DNA of 64,000 bases from Sitta carolinensis. Its lineage: Eukaryota; Chordata; Aves; Passeriformes; Sittidae. Position numbers and translations under genes: made by a program. The stretch lies in the NCBI GenBank assembly GCA_032173965.1, contig CM063284.1, positions 108,209,910 through 108,273,909 on the forward strand. The letters run 5' to 3'. This document shows positions 56,736 to 64,000 of this stretch, one piece after another; position 1 is the first letter of the stretch; each line of letters opens with the position of its first letter. The notes beneath the pieces are model-generated. The model searched no databases. It had not been told where the DNA came from and saw only the letters and a program-made list of their open reading frames with translations.

Positions 56736-59700
56736 GCTTTGCTTGATTTTTTTTGTTGTTGCAATAAGCCTGCAACTCTTCTTGTCTGAACAGACTGCCA
56801 CTTGCTTAGGGGTTTACTGCTGGATTGTTAGCGTAGAGGGAGAGAGACTGGATAGACTGGAGATTAAAATGCTGCACGTCGTTCTCATATTTCACAAAAG
56901 GGCTTGAGCTAACGGTGAAAATACCCATGATTTATACATTCATTAAAAAAAGTAATCACAGTGAAAAGGTCATCTGATTTGCATACTAGATTTGTACCCT
57001 GGTACTGCAGATCTAAAAAGACAGCAAAGAAGTATGGCTGGCCAGTTAGAGATGAAGATCTCAGTAGAAAATGAGCAATATTTACAAACACAGATAGGAT
57101 ATACTTCTGGTATGACAATTAAAATGATTTAGGCACAAGATCCTGCTAAAAGATGTGGTCTTTTAGCCCACGGTCCCATAACCCTCTTCTCCCAGAAGCC
57201 ATTGCAGTGCAGCTATGGGAGGAGTTCATTCATCCCTCTGATCCACAGGAATATCACTTCTCTTTCACCTCAGTGTGAGCCTGCCATGTATCAGACCAAG
57301 GTATTGACTCATACTGAGTCTGCGAAACCACTGTAACTACCGCAAAACATGCACATGTACCTCTGGGAAGGGCTAGGAAGAGATGTGGGACTGCCCTCTG
57401 CCATGGTAATTCAGATCACTTTGTTTCAATACAGGGTTTAGGCCTTAGACTTGAGAAGTAACATCTGCCTGAGCTCCTTTCTCACCAGGGAAGATGCACA
57501 CTGGTTTTTCTTCTCTGTGGTGCAACCCACATCAGCAAAGTTGTACCATTCAGTCACTCATCAGAACACCTCTTTCAGCCCACCCCTCTTTGATCCTACT
57601 ACCTTTTACAGAACCAGAAACAAAGGCCAAGCTTTAATTTAGCTACCTCATCCACACCAATGAAAATGCCTCTGCACAAAAGCCCCCAATGCATCTGGGT
57701 TTGGGAGAGTGAGGCACAAGTAGGACTGTTATCAGCAAACCTGATTTTAATGTGCATCTGTTTTATGTTTGTCTCTCACTAGCAAGATATGCTTCCCAAT
57801 TTGGGAGCTGATGACGCTGCTTTGCAATTCTTATACCCTCTAAATAAGGGGAACTGTAACTCTTGAAATGAGGGAACTTGGGGCAATCAGTCTTCCAAAT
57901 TTGCTTTCTAACCTTCCCAGCCATTTTCAATATCCCCCATGACAGCACTCTTTTAAGTCTTTCAATCACTGAGATTTAACTTTTTTTAAGAGCCACAGAT
58001 AGTGCCTGGAACCTGCAACATCCACCTCGGCTCTGAACACCTGATGGTACAAGTCACAGAACCACTAAAAATTCTGTAGCCTGTAGCAAAAACTTTTTTC
58101 AAGATACTTAATTTTAGTATTTGCTATAGTGAGGAAAATGTATTTTGACTGTTTACTAAGAGCATCAGTTAAAAAGATGAGAAATACCATGCTTGTCCAC
58201 ATGCAGAAAGGCAGCAAATAGTTGGCATAAATGAGAATTATTCCCCCAATCACATTATCAGAATTAATTGGGTATGTTCTGAAACAACCTAAAACCACTT
58301 TTCTGTGCCATACTGAGTATGAGATACCCCGCTGTCCCCTTGGCATCTTCAGCTCTTTCTAAAGACTTGTCTAATATTATCATCTTGTTAATAAAACAAT
58401 TATTATATAATAAAATATGAAAAAAACCAAAAATGTACTTTCTGTTGTTGGCAAAATTAGCAAATTTAACATAAAGTATGCAATACAAAATGAGGACTAT
58501 TATTGACACAGTTTGTATTTATGGCATAAAGATGACTTCTCTCTCAGTTCATGGCATGGTACGCTCAGATTTTAATTTATCCTGTACACACAGATCTGTG
58601 CATGGCTTGCAGAAATTTTAAAATGTAAGACAACAAGATTCTTACTAAATAATACAGAGATTTTAGAACTCTAGCACCAAATAAATACAAGGACCTATAA
58701 GCAAAAAAACCCACGTTTTGACCCGCAGTGACATTTTGACACTACCCATAATCTGGAAAATTCTCTGCATCATAAATATACATGGTTGATAGACATTATT
58801 AAAACACTGGTGTAACAGCTTACCAAACTATTTATCTATCTCTACCCCTTCTTCAAAGGTGTAAATGCTTTATGAAAAGTTATTGCTAAAAAATACACAT
58901 ATAGCCCTTACCAGACTCTGCTCATCTGCTGGGCTCGCATACACAATTTTTTAATTGTTTGCAACAGAAGTCATACTATCATCTTCCAGCAGACAGCAAG
59001 CAGTCTTTAAAAGGAGTCGTTTCCAAGACCTTATTTGGTTACCCTACAAAAACTTCAGGTACCTTTTGAAAGTTGATAGTCACTTACAGGAACAAATGTC
59101 TGAAGTGAGCTTCTTCAATTTGTTATCTATGTATCGCATGATAGAAGGGGCTTAAAAAATTAAGAATCTTTGTATATTGTTGTTGGGTTTTGTGAGGAAT
59201 ACACAACCCAATACTGTTAGGACTCAACAACTTTTCTTTTTGTTTTAAATCAGCTGCAATATAACACCCACAGACCCTGAGACAGTGGCCACCTTAAGCC
59301 AGGATTCATCACTTTACCATGACCTGCCCAGCAGACTGGAACAGCCATGTTCTGCTGGGATATCTCTTGCAAAATGGCTTTCTAAAGCCAGGTGCACCTG
59401 TGTTTTTGTAGGCTTTGCTTCCTTTAAACACCAAACTCACTGAAGGCTAACAAAAATCTTCCATTTTAGCCACACTATGTTGGCTTTTTGTCATGCATCT
59501 GTAAATTACAGAGACTTTGTTTCAAAAAACTGGAAGGAGGAAATAACTTCCAGATCATTTGCAGCTGTAACAACTGATATAATCACTTCCTCTGAGGAAA
59601 AAAAGATCCATTTTTATAAATAATGACACATATCACTCTTTAATAATTAATTGGCACACAGGCAAGATTTTAATTAAATGAGACTTGGTATGGTCAGAAG

Positions 59701-60861
59701 TGCGGGTAGTGACACACAGGGTAAGGATGAGAGGGATTCCTTTTGCTGTTAATTTGTATTTGAAGTTTCAGTGTGATACAGACTTCATTCCAATTCTGGT
59801 AAACACAATGAATCAATTACATGTAGGCAAAAACACCTGCAGCATCTAAACTGCTAGGTGTGCTCTTTGCTCCAAGCTGTTAAAACTACTGCCCTAACAT
59901 AGCTCAGCTCTGCACAAATGCACTTCACGAGGTTAAAATTCCACTGTTTCAGTGCTTCTCTCTCCCAGTCAGGAAAGCACTGTGATATTGACCTTCTCCA
60001 GCTACCTTCATACACATGAGCACTCCCTGCCCGCATGTGCTGACCCAGTTTCCACTAATTTCAGCAGTATTTCTACTCTTGTGTAATAAGTAGCTTTTCA
60101 ACGGAGACTCCTTCACAAGAAACCAAATCAACCAAAGCTCCTTTTGCATAACCTACCAAGCAGTTATACGTTACTGGATGCAGATGACAAACTGATCTGA
60201 ACCTGTGACCTCTGAGAGACCTACACTCCCCCCCCATTAACCATCCCCCAAGAACCAAGCTGATCAATTTTTTAGAACACATACATGCACTAGAGCACTG
60301 TAAAGGGAAAAGGGGGATTATTTGAACAGAAAAACACATACTGAATTGCAAAGTCAAAGATTTTCACTGATGTTTTATTTCTATGGTGTAAAATGCATAC
60401 TTACTGCTTTACAGAAAACACTTAAAACAATGGGGTTTTTTTGGTTTGGTTTTGTTTGAGTTTTTCCCCCTTGAAGAATTCAATCATCAGCACTGAAAGC
60501 TAAATCTCTGCAAACATTAATTGAATTTAATGAATGCACGGTGATAAGAATTTGATTTAAGGAAGTACATTCCAAAGAACTTTTAGCATAAAAGATGATA
60601 TTAAACAAACACCACAACAGCTGATGGAATGAGTACTGGTGGTTGATAAAACCACATACTTGACCCACTGATACAGTTCACAATTCTGTCAGTAAACAAT
60701 ATGCTTACAGAGGATAGTTAGCAAGGTATCAGTGTGTCAGTAAGTCAGAGATGTTTTATAGATAATAAAATACAGTCATTAAAAAGACCCTAAAACCCAA
60801 ATTTAAATATGTGATCTTTGTTTACCTTTCCCAACAGAGTTCTTATGCACCAGTTGTCTAG
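56736..60861. other. Intron sequence without recognised features
   Basis: About 4.1 kb of AT-rich sequence with a T/G-rich simple patch near 60431-60472. No recognised gene or repeat family. Confidence 0.6.
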
Positions 60862-61076
60862 TATGTCTAGGAAGAAATTCTCTGCTGTGAGGGTGGTGCA
60901 GCAGTAGAAAAGGTTGCCCAGAGAAGCTGCGGGTGCCCCATTCCTGAGAGTGTTCAAGATCAGGCTCGATGGTGCTCTGAGCTACCTGGTCCAGTAGAAG
61001 GGTTCCCTGTCCAAGGCAGGGGGCTGGAACTAGATGGTCTTTAAGTTCCTACCAACCCAAACCATTCTAAAATTCT
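60862..61076 (+). mobile_element. CR1 LINE 3' end
   Basis: About 215 bp matching the CR1 3' untranslated region on the plus strand: ggaagaaattc, gagggtggtgcagcagtag, ggttgcccagagaagctg, gaactagatggtctttaag. It ends in the diagnostic accattctaaaattct, a variant of the 8-bp terminal repeat ATTCTRTG. It is heavily 5'-truncated, has no coding sequence, and lies antisense to CDH2. Confidence 0.95.
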
Positions 61077-62119
61077 CCTTTATAGAAACCTACTTGTGCC
61101 AGGTATTCAGTTCAACCTGTACTACGTTCCACCAAAAACCTTACAACATACACACCACTAAAGGTTTATGCATCCAGTTTCTAAAACAAGGCTTGAAAAT
61201 GAAATGGCAACACCATATAGCAATAATTTTAATAATGAACATAAACATGATCCAAACGCAGGAAAACTCAACAGAATGTCCACTGACTCAGCTATGCATC
61301 AAATCTTAGGAGCACAACTAGTTAACAAAACCAGAAGAAATGAAGACAGGAAATAAACTCATGCACACTTACTATTATGTTACTAATGTTTAAAAGCCAC
61401 TCACTTGTGAAAAAAAAAAGGGATTTCTTTTTCCTCTTTTCATGTGCTTAAATTAAAATAATGACCTATTGTAACCAGTGAGCCATCATTAATTAAAGCT
61501 CCATGTTGAAAACAACTAACAGCTTACCCTTTACCCACATATAATTTTGATACAGGTAAGCTAAATGCAGACACCAAAGTCTCCTTACATAGATGCTTTG
61601 CTTGTATTTGATTGCCAGTTTACTTGTATTTGAATATCAATTTGCAAGCTAATTAGAGAACATTGCTTAGCCCATTACAGGAAAATAGTGTTCCACCATT
61701 AACTGCAGCACTATCTCACGAATTCCTTTAAAGACTGGCTTCAAACACCGTCTTCATCTCCATTCAAAACAATTAGTGTACATTTATTTCACATTTTAAA
61801 CTGCAGCGAATCAAATTTTTAAACACTTTAACAGATTGCACTGCTATTTTGATAGCTTTTATGTTATAAATTGTGCTTTTAGGGATTCTAACTTTCCTCT
61901 TTAAGAGAATGTTAAACTGGAACTCACAGAGGGCCTTAAATAATTCCTCCTCTCTACAACCTGAAAGTCATATGCCATTAACTTTCAAAACCAAACAAAA
62001 TCTACTTCTTAAAAGGCAGCACAGTGAACAAGAAAGCTGCAGGCAAGCAGACAGGATCATATTATTTGCCACTGCTCACAGGTCTGCCAAAATACTGCAG
62101 ACAATATAAAAGAAAGAAA
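61077..62119. other. Intron sequence without recognised features
   Basis: AT-rich sequence; nothing recognised. Confidence 0.6.
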
Positions 62120-62480
62120 AAATAATCATATTGGGCCAGTTTCTGAGCTCTGCAGGCAGCTCAGAGAAGGAGGAGATGCACCTGAGCCATGCTGTGCTGC
62201 TCCTCTGCCCAGATCATCAGTGAGTAGAGGCAGGCAGGAGCTGCAGCCAGCAGGATGAGGGATGGCAACCATGGACAGCACTGGGTGCCCTGGTTCTCCA
62301 GGATTATCTGCAGCCAGGCTGGCAGGTTAATGGGATTGCTCACTGTCATCTGCAACCCAGCTAAGAACCATCGGCACAATTCACTACTGTGCCTGGGCAG
62401 TGCTGGGATGCAGTAGGCATCAAGGGCAAGGGATGGCAGGGCACTGATCCTCAGCTGCCCAATCCTGGAATATATTAAAA
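62120..62480. other. GC-richer block with minus-strand open frame
   Basis: About 360 bp of higher GC carrying a 113-codon minus-strand frame (62161-62502) rich in Leu, Ala and Pro. No family recognised. Could be an old repeat or a regulatory element. Confidence 0.3.
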
Positions 62481-64000
62481 CAGCAGGAAGAAAGCACTGC
62501 ATTGAGAAAAAAGGGTGGAAAAAACCTAACAGGGAATGTAAAAAAGTGGTGTTTCATTCAGTTATAACCTCCTTTTATCTCATCACCACTGACACACCTC
62601 TTTTCTCATTAATTTATCTCCTTTTCCACAGCAGATCTCAGAAAATCAACAACTAACCTGACCCAGAAGAGAATGAGCCTACCAGAAAAAGCAGGAAGAG
62701 TTTTGTGATGGATCATCTTTCTGATCAAACTCGCTCATCCTGCAGCCACACCATTGTAATGCATTTGCAACAACAGGGAAGATTTACATTTTGGGTATAG
62801 CCCCTCATAGCTTTACTTAAGGCTGGTGTTTTCATATGCACTTAAACTGCACATCTATACACACAAGGTGAGAAAAAATGTAAAAAATATTGGTAGTAGG
62901 AAATAACCTGTAACAAGAAGCAGCAGTGGGTTTTAATACCACTTCATAGACAATGATGAACCCTAACTGCTCGAACTCAATGCTGCCTCCAAAACGGTGG
63001 ACAAGTCATGATGTGCAGCTGTAGGTACTCTGGCTAATCTCTTGGCTATGTCTTCAAAAGGCTCTTCCTTATGCATGTTCTGATCTTGGTTGAATATTCA
63101 GATAATTATGACTTTTAGCATAAATTGCAAAATAAAAATGGAAGATGTGGGACACCAGGCTGTCATTTTGGAGTCAAGAAGGCATGGTGCTTTCTCCTAG
63201 AAAAGCTTTTCAGCACTGCGTGCTCACTTATTTCACACTGGTTAGCTCTACTGGGTCCTCAGCATTTCCCTTAGGGTGGATATCAGATGCCCATGACTAG
63301 CTCAAACTGGATGTCTAGAGGAAATATCGAAGTATTCCAACATACTTTCCTGTTTACCTTGGGTTGCTTCTGCCTCCTCTTCCAACTAACGTGAAGTTTC
63401 TCTGCTCCTTCTAGGGTTGTGGAGACCTGTGCTTTCCCTTCTCCCTTGAATGACACCCTTGAGATGACATTCATGAACCTTGAATGGTTCACACCTCCAC
63501 CCATCATCCTTCATCACCTAGATTCTTCTGCTTCCATCCTTTCCACTTTCCCTCAGCTCCATTTTGCACTCCAGCATTTCACTCCATTTACCCCCAATAT
63601 TATTTTCCCTGCCCTCTAGAGGACACATCAACCAGCAAGGGCATACGGAGACAAGTAGAAAACCATGTGTGCTGTGTTAAACCAGAAAGATTTAAAGGGT
63701 ACCAAAGGCCACTTGCTCCTTCTACAGTCTAACTAGAAGATAATGTCAAGTCCAGAAAATTTCCTTTCCATCCAAAATCCGATCCTGTTTCTTTGCACCT
63801 CCCTTTTGCTCCTTCTTTCTCCTGAGTTTACCAAGGCTGGCTCTGTTGCCTAGGACATATTATAAAAGCTTGGAAGTGAACTCTTCCAAAAGTTATTATG
63901 TCCAGAATAAAAAAATGCCCCCACATTGAGTGTCCCAAGTTCAACCGAAAGCAATAAATCTGCCTCACTGCATTCAACCAATATCAGAGCAGTTCAAACT
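62481..64000. other. Intron sequence to window edge, no recognised features
   Basis: Mixed-composition sequence with C/T-rich stretches at 63500-63600. Short plus-strand frames there reflect the pyrimidine bias. No CDH2 exon 2 found. Confidence 0.55.

Larger units (their letters stand above)
7342..64000 (-). other. CDH2: CDH2 intron 2, partial (long first part of the gene)
   Basis: Everything to the right of exon 3 is interpreted as the long second intron of CDH2, phase 1, entered from exon 2 beyond 64000. No frame resembling cadherin exon 2 (N-terminal propeptide) or exon 1 (signal peptide) was seen, and there is no CpG island. In mammals this intron exceeds 100 kb, so absence over 56.7 kb is expected. 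Such introns carry transcriptional enhancers, but none can be located from sequence alone. Sub-features are listed separately. Confidence 0.8.

Noticed and set aside
57763..57969. Minus-strand 68-codon frame with protein-like composition
   Set aside because: No convincing acceptor, donor or homology; length is within chance expectation for this window.

Overview
This is a stretch of bird genomic DNA, most likely from a songbird-type (passerine) genome. It is AT-rich, has long introns, and carries CR1 LINE fragments plus one degenerate LTR of a type I associate with passerines. The only gene supported with confidence is CDH2 (N-cadherin), transcribed on the minus strand, so the gene reads from high to low coordinates. 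Five consecutive coding exons are present, numbered 3 to 7 after the human 16-exon layout: exon 3 (7115-7341), exon 4 (5148-5294), exon 5 (3904-4059), exon 6 (2376-2520) and exon 7 (1149-1321). All have AG/GT borders, their phases join without a break, and the conceptual protein closely matches chicken N-cadherin as I remember it. They encode the propeptide, the furin site RQKR, all of EC1 (Trp2, HAV motif) and the first half of EC2.

Layout: 1-7341 is the compact exon-bearing part, with introns of about 1.0 to 1.8 kb. A minus-strand CR1 fragment sits just past the exon 7 donor. From 7342 to the end (about 56.7 kb) I find no further CDH2 exon and no CpG-rich promoter. This fits the very long second intron known for CDH2, with exons 1 and 2 lying beyond 64000. 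That intron holds a CR1 fragment abutting a degenerate LTR (33545-34470), another CR1 3' end (60862-61076), homopolymer and A/C-rich low-complexity tracts, short tandem duplications, small perfect inverted repeats, and several islands of higher GC that could be regulatory or decayed repeats.

No second gene could be demonstrated. Several intronic segments look exon-like: 44598-44807, 21580-21788, 17056-17339, 16237-16311, 9180-9230 and 38956-38982. One site at 9620/9621 has the form of a recursive-splicing (zero-length exon) site. These are hypotheses at or near chance level and are scored accordingly. No tRNA, rRNA, CRISPR or bacterial-type feature is present.
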